Part shown: positions 16,382 to 28,646 of the stretch, piece after piece
Position numbering within the stretch: the stretch's first letter is position 1
Layout of the letters: every line of letters starts with the position of its first letter
Assembly (NCBI GenBank): GCA_030693045.1
Contig: JAUYBU010000205.1
Coordinates: 1-39,464 of the forward strand
Source of the DNA: Bryobacterales bacterium
Lineage (GTDB): Bacteria; Acidobacteriota; Terriglobia; Bryobacterales; Bryobacteraceae
DNA length: 39,464 nucleotides
Reading direction: 5' to 3'
Notes under the pieces: generated by a model
Told to the model about the DNA's origin: nothing
The model's database searches: none
What the model saw: the letters and a program-made list of their open reading frames with translations, nothing else
Translations under genes and position numbers: made by a program

Positions 16382-17102
16382 GCTTGCGCGCTGCCGCTAC
16401 CGCAGCTTGTCCTAGTTGCTTCGGCGATGCGTCGAATGCGGCTTTCATGCCAGCGCGAGCCGCCGGCGTCTGCATTCTGGCGAGAAGCGCATCGAACTCG
16501 CCGCTCAGCGTTTCGAGCTTGAACCGGTTGGCGCGCGATATGGCATCGAACTGGTCCACGGAAATCAGAACTGCTTTGGGGACGTCGTGCTTGGTAATCA
16601 CCACCGTGCCACCCCGAATCGCTTTTTCAAGGATGCGCCCAAACTCGTTCTTCGCATCCGTCGCCGAGACGGAAACGGGTTCCGGCCGTTCACCGCGGTA
16701 ATCGTGCGGCGTCACCGGGATATGCCGCCGCGAACGCCGCAGGCGAACCGCACAAAAGGCCGTCTCCGCGAGCAACTCCGCCGCAATCGGCTTGACCAAA
16801 GATCGGAGCGCCCCCAACTCAGTTCCCTTGATCGCGGCGTGGTTGTCTGGCGCGTCGAGCATGAGGATCACAGGCAACTCGGGAGAGCGGATGCGCAGGC
16901 GACGCAGAAGTGCTAAGCCGTTGATCTTCGGTATCGAGAGGTCGCTGAAAACCGCATCGAACTGGCCACTCTCGATACGCCGCATGGCGTCGACGCCGTC
17001 GGAGGATCGAGTCACTTCGAAACCCGCGCCGGTCAGAGAATTAGCGTAAGAAACGAGAACCGAAGGCTCATCATCCACGATGAGAATGCGACCGTTGGAC
17101 AT
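16371..17102 (-). CDS. Response-regulator receiver domain fused to a Phd/YefM-type antitoxin
   Basis: This is 243 residues from ATG at 17102; a GTG four codons earlier is less likely because it would be almost leaderless. Numbering here counts from that GTG. Residues 9-120 are a CheY-like receiver: Asp14-Asp15 (LIVDDE), phospho-acceptor Asp58 (SDLSIPKINGL) and Lys108 (LVKP). The usual Thr/Ser is Asp87 (LMLDAP). Residues 147-192 are a Phd/YefM domain (VSATDAKNEFGRILEKAI, then VVITKHDVPKAVLISVDQFDAI). The remaining 50 residues (ETLSGEFDALLARMQTPAARAGMKAAF) resemble the toxin-binding tail of Phd-type antitoxins paired with zeta-like kinases. The downstream toxin overlaps by 11 bases. Joining a phospho-receiver to an antitoxin suggests that signalling could control DNA binding or toxin neutralisation. 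No histidine kinase is nearby. Confidence 0.88.
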   Translation of the reverse strand: MSNGRILIVDDEPSVLVSYANSLTGAGFEVTRSSDGVDAMRRIESGQFDAVFSDLSIPKINGLALLRRLRIRSPELPVILMLDAPDNHAAIKGTELGALRSLVKPIAAELLAETAFCAVRLRRSRRHIPVTPHDYRGERPEPVSVSATDAKNEFGRILEKAIRGGTVVITKHDVPKAVLISVDQFDAISRANRFKLETLSGEFDALLARMQTPAARAGMKAAFDASPKQLGQAAVAAARKRGR

Positions 17103-17123
17103 CGGCGTTACCACCTATCAGCC

Positions 17124-17152
17124 ATATTACCTATTTTGACTAAAATAGTCAA
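17124..17152 (-). promoter_or_regulatory. Promoter with overlapping palindromic operator for the toxin-antitoxin pair
   Basis: Read on the minus strand, TTGACT (17152-17147) and TAATAT (17129-17124) are 17 bases apart, a near-ideal sigma70 promoter. The palindrome TTGACTATTTTAGTCAA (17136-17152, seven-base arms, three-base centre) covers the -35 box and spacer. A second inverted pair, CTATTTT/AAAATAG, overlaps it at 17131-17148. A start near 17117 leaves about 15 bases of leader with GGTGG before the ATG at 17102. Autorepression by the Phd domain is inferred from family habit. Confidence 0.8.
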
Positions 17153-17162
17153 TATGCCACAA

Positions 17163-17585
17163 AGCTGTCCGCACTGACGCTGTGCTTCCTTCGCGTTTTG
17201 GATTCAGTTCGGTAAGGTTGCGGGATTCGGCGGTATCGCCCAAATCACCCGCACCGGAGAACCCCCTGCACCTCGAACGAGCGAATCAGACCGCTGGCTG
17301 TCAACAGCTCGGTGAGGCTGGTTTGTGTTCAGGTTGGGCTGCCAAGCGGAGCTTTGGCTCGCCACGATGTGGAATCAAGAGCCGGGTTTCCATCGCCCGG
17401 ATGGGCTTCCCGCGCAAAAGGGGCTCTCGATGCGCGCCCCGTTTCAGGCCGTCGCCAGGAATCGCGGGTCCGGTCTCGTCCGCCAGCCGGGCTTGTTTCA
17501 AAGCTCGACGCCCCCCAGGTCCGGCTGGACCGAGCCGTTCCCAGGCGGCAGCACCACCCGGCAGCGGGCGCCAGAGCCTCTGCAA
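17163..17585. other. Intergenic stretch without a recognised gene
   Basis: Open frames on both strands here have no recognisable domain, no good ribosome binding site and compositions typical of antisense GC-rich frames. I see no RNA gene. The stretch separates the divergent toxin-antitoxin promoter from the 3' end of the OmpH/Skp gene. Confidence 0.4.
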
Positions 17586-17642
17586 GGGGACAGGCTCGAC
17601 CTTCCCCGGTTTAGAAAACCCCGGAACGTCCCGCCTGTCCCC
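17586..17642. repeat. Hairpin with GGGGACAGGC / GCCTGTCCCC ends
   Basis: Ten-base perfect outer arms (17586-17595 and 17633-17642) enclose an inner CCGGTTT / AACCCCGG pairing around AGAA. It sits at the 3' end of the minus-strand OmpH/Skp gene. Its termini resemble those of the other intergenic hairpins in the window. It may act as a terminator structure. Confidence 0.7.
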
Positions 17643-17646
17643 TCGG

Positions 17647-18240
17647 TTACATCTTTTTCCGCGCGGGCGGCGGAGCGGGCGGGCGGGCGGCGGGCGGCGC
17701 GCCCGTTGCGGCTGCCGGAGCGGCCTTGTCGTACAGCCCCACGACGTCCTGCGTGATGTCGATGCCGCTGGAGATGTAAAGCACCGGGGTCTGCGGCGAG
17801 CTGACGTCGAGAATCAGGTTGTAGCCGTTGTCGCGGGCGTACTTGTCGATCACCGCCATCAGGCGCTGGCCGAGGTCCCCGAGCACCTTCTGCTGCTCCT
17901 GCTCCATCTCGGCCTGAGCGTCCTCGGTGTCGCGGTTCAACGCCTTGGTGCGCTGGTCGATTTCGCGGATCAGCTTCTCGCGCTCGTCGGCCGACATGGT
18001 GTTGCGGCCCTTGTTCAGCCGGTCCTGCGCCGCCGCGATGAGCCCCTGTTTAGACTCCAGCTCCTTGCGCTTGGGGTCGAACTTGGTTTGCAGATCGGCG
18101 GCCGCCTTTTGGCCGTCCTTGGTGCCCAATATGGCATTCTGAATGTGGATGACGCCGACCTTGGTGGGAGGCGCGGAGGTCTGCGCACCGGCGATCGTAG
18201 CCAGAGCGGCAGCCAGGATGGTGGCTGGAATTGCCTTCAT
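17647..18240 (-). CDS. ompH: OmpH/Skp-like periplasmic chaperone
   Basis: This 197-residue protein starts at MKAIPATILAAALATIAGAQTS, a typical signal peptide; a longer frame upstream would bury it. The mature part begins TKVGVIHIQNAI, matching the OmpH/Skp start (IAVVNMQ.I). A long charged helical region follows (about 45-130, with KRKELESKQ and EREKLIREIDQRTKALNRD) that would form the tentacle coiled coils. It ends in a conserved DNGYNLILDVSS.QTPVLYIS segment. The tail is Pro/Ala/Arg-rich and probably disordered. It would carry unfolded outer-membrane proteins across the periplasm. It lies 66 bases after bamA on the same strand, the usual pairing. Confidence 0.88.
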   Translation of the reverse strand: MKAIPATILAAALATIAGAQTSAPPTKVGVIHIQNAILGTKDGQKAAADLQTKFDPKRKELESKQGLIAAAQDRLNKGRNTMSADEREKLIREIDQRTKALNRDTEDAQAEMEQEQQKVLGDLGQRLMAVIDKYARDNGYNLILDVSSPQTPVLYISSGIDITQDVVGLYDKAAPAAATGAPPAARPPAPPPARKKM

Positions 18241-18306
18241 TGTCACGGTCAAGACTCCTGAAATCGTCGATACTACTAGCATACTGCGTCCAGTGCGCCC
18301 AATCGC

Positions 18307-21276
18307 TTAAAACGTACGGCTGATGGTGAAGCGGAACGTCTTCCGCTTCTCATAGAACGGCGACGGCGTGCCGTAGCCGATCACCGCCTCATTGAAAGTC
18401 GCTTCGTTCGGGAAGAACGAGCGGTCCACAACCACCGGCTGCTGGAGATAGGTCCGGACGATTTGCGGATTGTAAGCCCAATACAGCCGGAACGGGGCGT
18501 TGACCACCGGCATCATGATCTGCAGCTCCAACCCCGTCGAACTTCGCATCTTCTGCGTTTCCTGCGCCAGAACCGCTTTTCCGTCGAACCCGGCTTGCGG
18601 GAAAAAGCCATTCAACTCGGCAACTCGGCTCGGGTTCATCGTGAGCTGACCCATCCGGCTGACCCGGTTGACGCCGGCGTCGAAGAACGCGGCCAGCGTC
18701 ACGGGACCGAAGATCGGGATACGATACTCGAAGTTCCCCACCATCTGCGTGTCGCCGCCCGGGAAGATGAGCTGATAGATCGGGATCTTCTGCGTGACCG
18801 CGGCAAACTGCTCGGCGCCGTTGACAATCACCTTCTGCAAGCGGGCCGACCCGTCGTCGTTCCGCACATTCACCGTGGCCTCGCTGGGCACGTAGGCGAT
18901 GGGGCTGATGCCCCAGATTTCGAAACCGCGAACGTCCTGCTCGCCGCCCATGTAGAAGCGGTTGAACGGCGGCGCCAGCTTGCCGCTGTAGCCGGTCAGG
19001 AACCGGCCCAGCCCGTGCAGTCCGATGACGTGCCCCTTCTTGAAGCCGGCGCGGAACCACTTGGCGTCGATGGTCGGCTCGACCATGTTCACGTTGCCGC
19101 CCAAGATGCTTCCGGCAAAAGAGGTTGAGATGAACAGGCTCCGGCCGCGGCTGGGAGTGATGGGGTGATCGACCGTGTTGTAGGTGTAGGAGGGAACCAC
19201 CCGGCTGGTGGTGATCCCGGCCAGCGCGTTGGGACCGCCCAGCCCCTGGAAGTTGATGTAGTCGAAATAGGTTTTCGAGGCCGTCGACAGGGTCGTGTAC
19301 TTGGACTTGTCCCAGCCGTAGCTGAAGCCCAGACGCGCGAAGCTGCGCCTCAACGGATAGTTGGCGAAGGCCGTGAACCCATGCCCGTTGGAAACGTAGT
19401 TCATCAGGTTGTCTTTGCCCAGCGCGTCGTAATACGGAATCAGGTTGCGTCCGGAAAGCAGCGAGACCTCGCGGCCCTGGTCGTAGTTGAACCGCTGCAT
19501 GTAGACCGTGAAGCCGACCTGAATCGGGCGGTCCAGGAAGTACGGCTCGGTGAAGCCGAAGCTGACGTCGCGCATGCGGTCGCCCAACTGACTCGAGATG
19601 CTCAGGGTCTCGCCCAATCCGAGGAAGTTGTTGGTCGAATAGGAGAAGCCCACGAAGCTGCCCGAGATTCCGGAAACGCCGCCGTTCAACTGGACCTGGT
19701 TCTTCCCCCGCTCCTTCACCTTCAGCGTGATATCGACGGTGTTGGCCTTGGTGTCGCGCTTGATGTCGGCGGCTTCGTTCTCCTTGAGGACTTCGAAGTA
19801 CCCGAGTTGGTTCAGCCGCAGGACGCTGACCTCCCACATGCGAGTGTTGAACATGTCGCCTTCGTCCAGCATCAGCTCGCGGCGGATCACCTTGTCGCGG
19901 GTGGTCGTGTTGCCGGAGAAATCGATGCGCCGCACGAAGAACTGCTTGCCTTCGTCCACGCTCAGCGTCAGGTCGATCTTGTCGCTGCCCGGCAGCGGAT
20001 CGAAATTCGGCTCGGGCACGAAATCGATGTAGCCGAACTCGCCGTACAGCTTGCGCAGGTTCTCCATCCCCTTGCGCAGCTTGGTGGTCGAGAAAACCTC
20101 GCCTTCCTGCATCGCGAAGACCTGCCGGATCAGCGGCTCCGGGCTGCGGAACAGCTTCATCCCGATCACGTTGATCTTGTTCAAGTGGTAGCGCCGGCCT
20201 TCCTCGACCGGAATCAGCAGGTCGGCGCGCTTGCCCGGTTTGTTCATGTAGAACAGCGGAAAACGGAACTTGCCGCCCCCCACCTCGCGCATGGTGACCT
20301 TGTGCTCCAGCGACCGCGCCGTGAAATAGCCGCGCTGCTGGTACCAGTCGCGAATCCGATCCTTGTCTTCCTCCAGCTTGGTCGAGTCGAAGCTCTTGGC
20401 GAACAGATTCTCGAACAGCAGCGACCTTGGAATTCCGATCGGCCGCAAGTTCTTCATCGCCCGGACCACCGCGCGCTCGCTGAAGACCTTATTGCCTTCG
20501 ATCTGGATCCGGCCGACTTTGACCTTCGGCCCCTCGTTAAATTTGAAGGTCACTTCCAGCGACGAGGGCGGGATTTGCCGAACCTCCGGCTCCACCGTGG
20601 CGTACTGACGCCCGCGCTCGGCCAGGTATTCCTTCAGGACCACGGTGGCGCGCTGGATCTTGTTGGGATCGTACTGCGTCTCCACCGCCAGCCCGACACG
20701 GCGTTCCTTGAAGCGGTCCAGAATCTCGGAAACCGTGAGCGACTTGTTCCCCTCGTACTTGATGGATCGCACCACGCGCCGCTCCACCAGCATGAACCGC
20801 ACGATCCAGCCGGTATTGCCCGCCTCGCGTTCCAGGCGGATGTCGTCGAACCGCCCGGTGTTCCACAACGCCATGAAATCGCGGTGCAGGGCGTCTTCGT
20901 CGAAACGGTCGCCCTTCTTGCTAAAGATCAGCGCCCGCAGCGTGTCCTGCGGCACCCGCCTGGCGCCGCGGAACTCGATCGTCTCGATCACGTTTTCGAC
21001 GGTGGGCGCAACCGGAGCCTCGCCGGCGGGCTTGGGCGCCTCGAAAATCGGCTTGGCTCCGGGCGCGGGCTTCGGTTGCTCGGGCTCCGGTTTCGGCGCC
21101 GCCGGAGCGGCGGGAACCGCTTCAAATGGGCTCTGCGGCTTCTTCTCCTGCGTCTGGGCGGGCGGCGCGCTTTCGGGCTTCTGAGAGGCGAATGCTCGCC
21201 CCGAAAAATGCAGAGCCGGAGTGATCAGAAGACAAACCAGTAGTGCGCTCAGGCTTCCAGGCCTGGGAAAAATCAT
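18307..21276 (-). CDS. bamA: Outer-membrane protein assembly factor BamA
   Basis: This 989-residue Omp85 protein inserts beta-barrels into the outer membrane. A signal peptide (about 1-30) is followed by a Pro/Ala/Glu-rich linker to about residue 95. About five POTRA domains follow (the first at [18 protein letters not shown] ... RFDDIRLE; a later one at [24 protein letters not shown]). The C-terminal barrel carries the VRGF motif near residue 782 and ends FRFTISRTF, the terminal aromatic signal for assembly. It is longer than the roughly 800 residues of proteobacterial BamA, mainly because of the N-terminal linker and barrel loops. The downstream neighbour is the chaperone OmpH/Skp. Confidence 0.93.
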   Translation of the reverse strand: MIFPRPGSLSALLVCLLITPALHFSGRAFASQKPESAPPAQTQEKKPQSPFEAVPAAPAAPKPEPEQPKPAPGAKPIFEAPKPAGEAPVAPTVENVIETIEFRGARRVPQDTLRALIFSKKGDRFDEDALHRDFMALWNTGRFDDIRLEREAGNTGWIVRFMLVERRVVRSIKYEGNKSLTVSEILDRFKERRVGLAVETQYDPNKIQRATVVLKEYLAERGRQYATVEPEVRQIPPSSLEVTFKFNEGPKVKVGRIQIEGNKVFSERAVVRAMKNLRPIGIPRSLLFENLFAKSFDSTKLEEDKDRIRDWYQQRGYFTARSLEHKVTMREVGGGKFRFPLFYMNKPGKRADLLIPVEEGRRYHLNKINVIGMKLFRSPEPLIRQVFAMQEGEVFSTTKLRKGMENLRKLYGEFGYIDFVPEPNFDPLPGSDKIDLTLSVDEGKQFFVRRIDFSGNTTTRDKVIRRELMLDEGDMFNTRMWEVSVLRLNQLGYFEVLKENEAADIKRDTKANTVDITLKVKERGKNQVQLNGGVSGISGSFVGFSYSTNNFLGLGETLSISSQLGDRMRDVSFGFTEPYFLDRPIQVGFTVYMQRFNYDQGREVSLLSGRNLIPYYDALGKDNLMNYVSNGHGFTAFANYPLRRSFARLGFSYGWDKSKYTTLSTASKTYFDYINFQGLGGPNALAGITTSRVVPSYTYNTVDHPITPSRGRSLFISTSFAGSILGGNVNMVEPTIDAKWFRAGFKKGHVIGLHGLGRFLTGYSGKLAPPFNRFYMGGEQDVRGFEIWGISPIAYVPSEATVNVRNDDGSARLQKVIVNGAEQFAAVTQKIPIYQLIFPGGDTQMVGNFEYRIPIFGPVTLAAFFDAGVNRVSRMGQLTMNPSRVAELNGFFPQAGFDGKAVLAQETQKMRSSTGLELQIMMPVVNAPFRLYWAYNPQIVRTYLQQPVVVDRSFFPNEATFNEAVIGYGTPSPFYEKRKTFRFTISRTF

Positions 21277-21407
21277 CTAAAGCTGGTTCCTTTCCACTCT
21301 ACGCTTAGTTCAGGACGTCCGAGGCCGTCCGGGGGTTTCACGGCGGCGCAGGATCAGATTCTCCATTCTAGCAGAAGGAGATCCGGCGGCAGTTGCCCCC
21401 CCTTCGC

Positions 21408-21437
21408 AAACCCGGGACAGTATCCTGTCCCGGGTTT
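21408..21437. repeat. Perfect 13-bp-arm hairpin
   Basis: AAACCCGGGACAG (21408-21420) pairs perfectly with CTGTCCCGGGTTT (21425-21437) around TATC. It lies between the divergent bamA and GalU-like genes. The same CCCGGGACAGTATCC phrase, inverted, ends the hairpin at 25666-25845. Confidence 0.85.
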
Positions 21438-21477
21438 CCGTTCCGGTTATGATTGGATGAATCTGGAGACACGTCGC

Positions 21478-22332
21478 ATGAGAATCCGAAAAGCGGTCAT
21501 TACGGCGGCCGGGCCAAAGCAGCGGACCTTGCCGCTGCAAACGCTCATCGATCGGGACGGCGAAGAGAAATCGGTGCTCCGCATCCTGGTGGAAGAGGTG
21601 GTCCAGGCAAAGATCGAGGATATCTGCGTGGTGGTCCTGCCGGGTGACGAGACGGCCTACGCGCGGGTTGCCGGCGAGCACGCCGGGCGTCTGCGCTTTG
21701 TTCACCAGCCCGAACCGCGCGGATACGGCGACGCGATTTTTCGCGCTCGCGAATTCGTCGGCGACGAACTTTTTCTTCATCTGGTCGGCGACCATCTCTA
21801 CGTCTCGCGCGGCCAGACCGGCTGCGCGCAGCGCCTGGTGGAACTGGCCCAGGCGGAAGCCTGCTCGGTTTCCGCCGTGCAGGCGACGCGCGAGACGCTG
21901 CTGCCGCACTTTGGCGCCGTCGGAGGCCAGCCCGTGGCCGGGCGCGAAGACTTGTACCGCATCGACACGGTCCTAGAGAAGCCCACGCCCACCGAAGCCG
22001 AGCAGCGGTTGGTGGTGCCGGGGCTGCGGTCGGGTCATTATCTGTGTTTCTTCGGTCTCCACGTTCTAACCCCGGCCGTCATGGAGATCCTGGCGGGGTT
22101 GCTGGCCGGCGGCGCCGCCGGCGTGACTCTTTCGGCGGCCCTGGCGGAACTGGCCCGGCGCGAGAAGTACCTGGCGCTCAGGGAGTCGGACCGGCGCTAC
22201 GACCTGGGCGCGCGCTACGGGTTGCTGACCGCGCAGGTGGCCCTGGCGCTGGCCGGCCGCGACCGCGGCGAAGTCCTCTCGCGTCTTCTCGAATTGCTGG
22301 CGCTGCGCGAGATGGACGCCCCCGGAAAGTGA
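21478..22332 (+). CDS. GalU-like sugar nucleotidyltransferase with altered signature
   Basis: This 284-residue protein resembles UTP-glucose-1-phosphate uridylyltransferase. The start at 21478 ([12 protein letters not shown]) matches the GalU N-terminus and has GGAG eight bases upstream; another ATG lies seven codons earlier. Along the chain it keeps [43 protein letters not shown] and LHLVGDHLY. However, the nucleotide loop reads [12 protein letters not shown] instead of AAGLGTRFLPAT, and the metal motif is GDH instead of GDD. Activity may be changed or lost, or it may use another substrate. Its stop is six bases before the large fused gene, so both probably serve one sugar-nucleotide pathway. 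Confidence 0.8.
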   Translation: MRIRKAVITAAGPKQRTLPLQTLIDRDGEEKSVLRILVEEVVQAKIEDICVVVLPGDETAYARVAGEHAGRLRFVHQPEPRGYGDAIFRAREFVGDELFLHLVGDHLYVSRGQTGCAQRLVELAQAEACSVSAVQATRETLLPHFGAVGGQPVAGREDLYRIDTVLEKPTPTEAEQRLVVPGLRSGHYLCFFGLHVLTPAVMEILAGLLAGGAAGVTLSAALAELARREKYLALRESDRRYDLGARYGLLTAQVALALAGRDRGEVLSRLLELLALREMDAPGK

Positions 22333-22337
22333 TCGGT

Positions 22338-25665
<3,328 letters not shown>

Positions 25666-25667
<2 letters not shown>

Positions 25668-25845
25668 ACCGGGGACGGAGTACTCGAGCCAATTGCAGAA
25701 TTCACGCCCCGCTCCCCGGCCCAGAGGGCGCCCCGTCGCGGCTCGGAAGCGCGCCACTGAGCCGCAACGGGTTACTGAGCCGCGAGCGTCAGCGAGCGGT
25801 CGTTCGGCGGATTCTGCAATTGGCTCGGGATACTGTCCCGGGTTT
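25666..25845. repeat. Long hairpin repeat, family B with GGGGAC ends, copy 1
   Basis: The outer arms are AAACCGGGGAC ... and ... GTCCCGGGTTT, with further pairing through AGCCAATTGCAGAAT and ATTCTGCAATTGGCT. The inner part has diverged and includes CGCGGCTC/GAGCCGCG segments of family B. It begins inside the stop codon of the fused kinase gene and ends just short of a convergent gene. A close relative is at 35056-35226. Confidence 0.85.
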
Positions 25846-25860
25846 CCGGTCGAAGGCGGC

Positions 25861-26487
25861 CTACTGCACGCGCCTCAGGATGTCGGAGACGTAGTTTTGG
25901 GTCTCCGGAAAGGGCGGCACGCCGCCGCTGCGGTCGACCGCGCCGGTGCCCGCGTTGTAGGCCCCCAGCGCCAGCGCCAGGTCGCCGTCGTAGCGCGTGA
26001 GCAACTGTTTCAGCAGGCGCGTGCCGGCGTCGATGCTCTGCCGGGAGTCGAAAGGGTCGCCGACATTGAGCATCTGAGCCGTGGCCGGCATCAGTTGCAT
26101 CAGGCCCCGCGCGCCCTTGGGGGAAACCGCGCAGGGCCGAAACCCGGATTCCTGGCGGATGACGGCGCGCACCAGGTCGGCCGCGACGCCCTCGCGGCTG
26201 GATGCGTCCTGAACCAGCGTGTTGACCTGATCCTCGGGCAAGGGATCGCAGCCGGACAGGTTCAACATGGACACCGCCGCCGGCCAGGGCACGGTGGGGG
26301 AAGGCTGGTACGCGACGCCTTCGGCGACCGGCGCGACTCGCGTCACCATCTCCATCTGCCTGCGCACCGAGGCGCGCTGTTTGGCGACGGAGGCTTCCAT
26401 GGCCGCGCGCGCGGCCTCGTAGGGATTCAACGGAGCTTGCGCGCCGGCGACGCCGGCCAGCGCGATAAGCGCAATGACACACTTCAT
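25861..26487 (-). CDS. Lytic transglycosylase (SLT domain), exported
   Basis: This 208-residue protein starts at MKCVIALIALAGVAGAQA, a signal peptide; an upstream extension of 34 codons has no support. The SLT fold is clear: AVIRQESGFRPCAVSPKGARG with catalytic Glu113, GLMQLMPATA (128-137), DAGTRLLKQLL and ALALGAYNAG (171-180). It would cleave peptidoglycan glycan strands with formation of 1,6-anhydromuramic ends, in the periplasm. The region before the domain (20-75) is helical and Arg/Gln-rich. AGGAG lies directly before the ATG, closer than usual. It stands alone between a repeat and the broken mazF. Confidence 0.9.
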   Translation of the reverse strand: MKCVIALIALAGVAGAQAPLNPYEAARAAMEASVAKQRASVRRQMEMVTRVAPVAEGVAYQPSPTVPWPAAVSMLNLSGCDPLPEDQVNTLVQDASSREGVAADLVRAVIRQESGFRPCAVSPKGARGLMQLMPATAQMLNVGDPFDSRQSIDAGTRLLKQLLTRYDGDLALALGAYNAGTGAVDRSGGVPPFPETQNYVSDILRRVQ

Positions 26488-26551
26488 CTCCTGTCTTATC
26501 GACACCAGCCGACCAACCGTGAATGGAAATCCGAGCCGCGCCTGGACCAAC

Positions 26552-26874
26552 TCAGGCGAAGTCCAAGGCCAGACGTACGGCTTCTTCAATCCGCCTGATC
26601 CGTTCCGGACCCAGGCGGCCGATCGGGCGTTCGGAGAAGAGAGCCTTTGGAACGGTGGTGACCTGGTCGCATTTGGCCCAACTGCGCAGCTTCAAACCGC
26701 CTTCGCCGGCTTTGAGTTCGACGCGAGTCGGGAACGCGGGACGCTCGACGCTGGTGATGGGCACGACCATCACATCCAGCGAGTGGCGGCTCAGCCAGTT
26801 CGCCGTCAGAATGACGGCCGGGCGCTGTTTGGGATGGTTCGGCATGCCCGCGTAGTAGATCTCGCCCCGGCTAA
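26552..26874 (-). pseudogene. mazF: MazF/PemK-type toxin, 5' end cut off by the IS
   Basis: The remaining codons read SRGEIYYAGMPNHPKQRPAVILTANWLS..., the beginning of a MazF/PemK endoribonuclease (RGEIY, then RPAVILT, VVPITS, RVEL, KCDQVTTVPKALFSE). The element at 26875-29220 has replaced the start codon and first codons. In the toxin frame the next upstream triplets come from the IS and meet TGA with no ATG, GTG or TTG. Joining the two flanks at the target duplication restores ATGACCGTTAGCCGG, an 11-base overlap with the antitoxin stop and a 108-residue toxin. An internal ATG at 26845 could start a 97-residue form lacking the first strand, probably inactive. Confidence 0.88.
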
Positions 26875-26890
26875 CCCGGATTTCTCATCG
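26875..26890 (+). repeat. Left terminal inverted repeat of the IS, with CTAA duplication just outside
   Basis: CCCGGATTTCTCATCG differs at one position from the complement of 29205-29220. CTAA at 26871-26874 is the left copy of the target duplication. Confidence 0.9.
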
Positions 26891-27125
26891 ATTCAGCCCC
26901 ACCCGTAGGTGGTGGCGTCGTGTGGTGTGAAAAGGCGCCGCTGGGTGCCCCTCAGGCTGCGAAAGTTCGTGGAAACCGTCTCAGATACTGGTCCCCCATG
27001 CTTCAGATGGGTCTGTGCGAGTGGGCGGCGGACGGAATGAACACACTTTGGCCGTAGTTGTCCCACCCGGCTTCGCCTGGTAAGTGATCGGAATGGAGAA
27101 GTAGCAGACGGCGCCAGGTTGCCAA

Positions 27126-28592
27126 TCAGCCCGGCTCAAGCGCGGCGAGCACTTGAGCAAACAGTGCGGCGCGGGGATAAGTTTCCGACAGCGACACCCA
27201 AATCTTTCGCACCGTCACCCGGATCTGCGCGCCGATCTTGAGTAACTTCAGCCGGATGGTTCCACACTGCGCTTTCTCCAACTCGGTGCCCGCCAGTGCC
27301 GTCCGCCGCAACGTCTGCAGCAGCACATAGGCAATCGAAGAGAAGTACAGCCGCAATTGATTCGACCACATCTTGCCCGTGCTGGTACGGTCGGCAAAGA
27401 GATCCAACTGCTGCTCCTTGATGCGATTCTCCGCACACTCGCCGCGGGCGCAATACCCCTTCTCATACAACTCCTGCGCCGCCATTTGCTGTTTGGACAA
27501 CGAAGTCACTACGAAGCGGGGATTGGCGCCTTTGGCGATGTGCTCGGCCTTGGCAATCACCCGCCGCTGGCGGCTCCAGGTTTCCTGGGTCGCATAGAAG
27601 AATTCGGTGAACACACGGGCGGGCGCTTGGCTTTGCTCGTATTGCTTCTCCGCTTGCGCCATCTCCGGCTCGATCTGTTTCTTCAACCGCGGATTCTGCG
27701 CCAGCCCGAAAATGTAGTCCATTCCCTCGCGCTCGCACCATGCCATCAACTTCTCGCGGCAGAAACCGCCGTCGCCTCGCAACAGAATCTTCACCGCGGG
27801 CCAGCGCTGACGAATGCGCGCCACCACCGGCTCCAACTCCTCCACCGAATCGGCCGAAGCATCGATATTGGACATCCGCAGGCGCGCGCACAATAGATGC
27901 TCTCCGCAAAACACGTACAGCGGCAGATAGCAGTAATCTCCATAATAACCATGATAGAAGCGCCCTTCCTGCCCGCCGTACACCACATCGTCGGTGGCGT
28001 CCATATCCAGAACGATCTGCTCGGGAGCTTGCTCATGCGCTTCCAAAAACAGATCCGCCAGCAGCGCATCGATGCTCTCGGGGTCGGCCACAATCCTCTT
28101 GGTCTCCGGCTTGCCCGACTCTTTCTGACGGGGACTGCCGTCATAGTCCGGCGCCGTCAACTCCAGCCGGTTCAGCGTACTCTTGCCTGCCAAAGCTTTG
28201 CCGCGGTCTTGTTCGCGCCGCCGTTGTTCGCCTTTTACGTCATCCTTGCCGAGCGCCACGGCGAGCATCGGATCGCTCCGCAATTCGTCATGATCATTGA
28301 GATCTTCATAGCCCAGCGCCAAGCCAAACACACGCTGCGAGATCAGATCCAACAGCGGGTGCTCGATCTGATCGGATTTGCGGTAGTCCTCGAAACAGGC
28401 GGCGAACCGCCGCACTATCGCGGTTTTCTCTTCCAGCTTCTTCAATACCAACGCTCCGCCATCGGAGGTGATGTCGCCCCCATCGAAGCGCCAAACCAGT
28501 TCCCGTCCGCCCAGGTTCTGGGGCGTCCCCTGCGGCAGGGCGAGGGGGTTGAAGCGTTTCGGAGTTTCCAGTGGCGTGATGATCAGTCCCAT
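27126..28592 (-). CDS. IS1380-family transposase
   Basis: This 488-residue DDE transposase is full length. The N-terminus ... VWRFDGGDITSDGGALVLKKLEEK ... DYRKSDQIEHPLLDLISQRVFGLALGYEDLNDHDELRSDP is diagnostic for IS1380. Catalytic acids are Asp196/198 (LDMDATDD), Asp274 (LRGDGGFC) and a Glu in AENRIKE (388-393). The conserved FYHGYYGDYCYLPLYVFCG lies between the first two. It cuts and rejoins the element ends. No frameshift or stop interrupts it, so it may be active. About 250 bases between its stop and the left end hold no gene. Confidence 0.95.
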   Translation of the reverse strand: MGLIITPLETPKRFNPLALPQGTPQNLGGRELVWRFDGGDITSDGGALVLKKLEEKTAIVRRFAACFEDYRKSDQIEHPLLDLISQRVFGLALGYEDLNDHDELRSDPMLAVALGKDDVKGEQRRREQDRGKALAGKSTLNRLELTAPDYDGSPRQKESGKPETKRIVADPESIDALLADLFLEAHEQAPEQIVLDMDATDDVVYGGQEGRFYHGYYGDYCYLPLYVFCGEHLLCARLRMSNIDASADSVEELEPVVARIRQRWPAVKILLRGDGGFCREKLMAWCEREGMDYIFGLAQNPRLKKQIEPEMAQAEKQYEQSQAPARVFTEFFYATQETWSRQRRVIAKAEHIAKGANPRFVVTSLSKQQMAAQELYEKGYCARGECAENRIKEQQLDLFADRTSTGKMWSNQLRLYFSSIAYVLLQTLRRTALAGTELEKAQCGTIRLKLLKIGAQIRVTVRKIWVSLSETYPRAALFAQVLAALEPG

Positions 28593-28646
28593 GCCAGTGA
28601 AGACGCGGGGCGCGCGGCGGAGGTAACATCTTTATGCGAAAAGGTT

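Noticed and set aside
17301-17585. 94-codon minus-strand frame in the gap before the OmpH gene
   Set aside because: It has no recognisable domain, Pro/Gly/Arg-rich composition and no ribosome binding site.
19165-21243. 692-codon plus-strand open frame
   Set aside because: It is fully antisense to bamA and has shadow-frame composition with no recognisable domain.
26846-26895. A one-base A insertion as the cause of the lost mazF start (ATGAGAAATCC versus ATGAGAATCC)
   Set aside because: The apparent ATGAGAAAT belongs to the left inverted repeat of the IS. The other flank at 29221 supplies the real start ATGACCGTTAGC, which explains everything without a frameshift.
26890-27000. Minus-strand frame ending ...RRHHLRVGLNR just before the toxin remnant, considered as an antitoxin
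   Set aside because: It lies inside the IS end, has no start codon before an in-frame stop, and the true RHH antitoxin is at 29221-29478.
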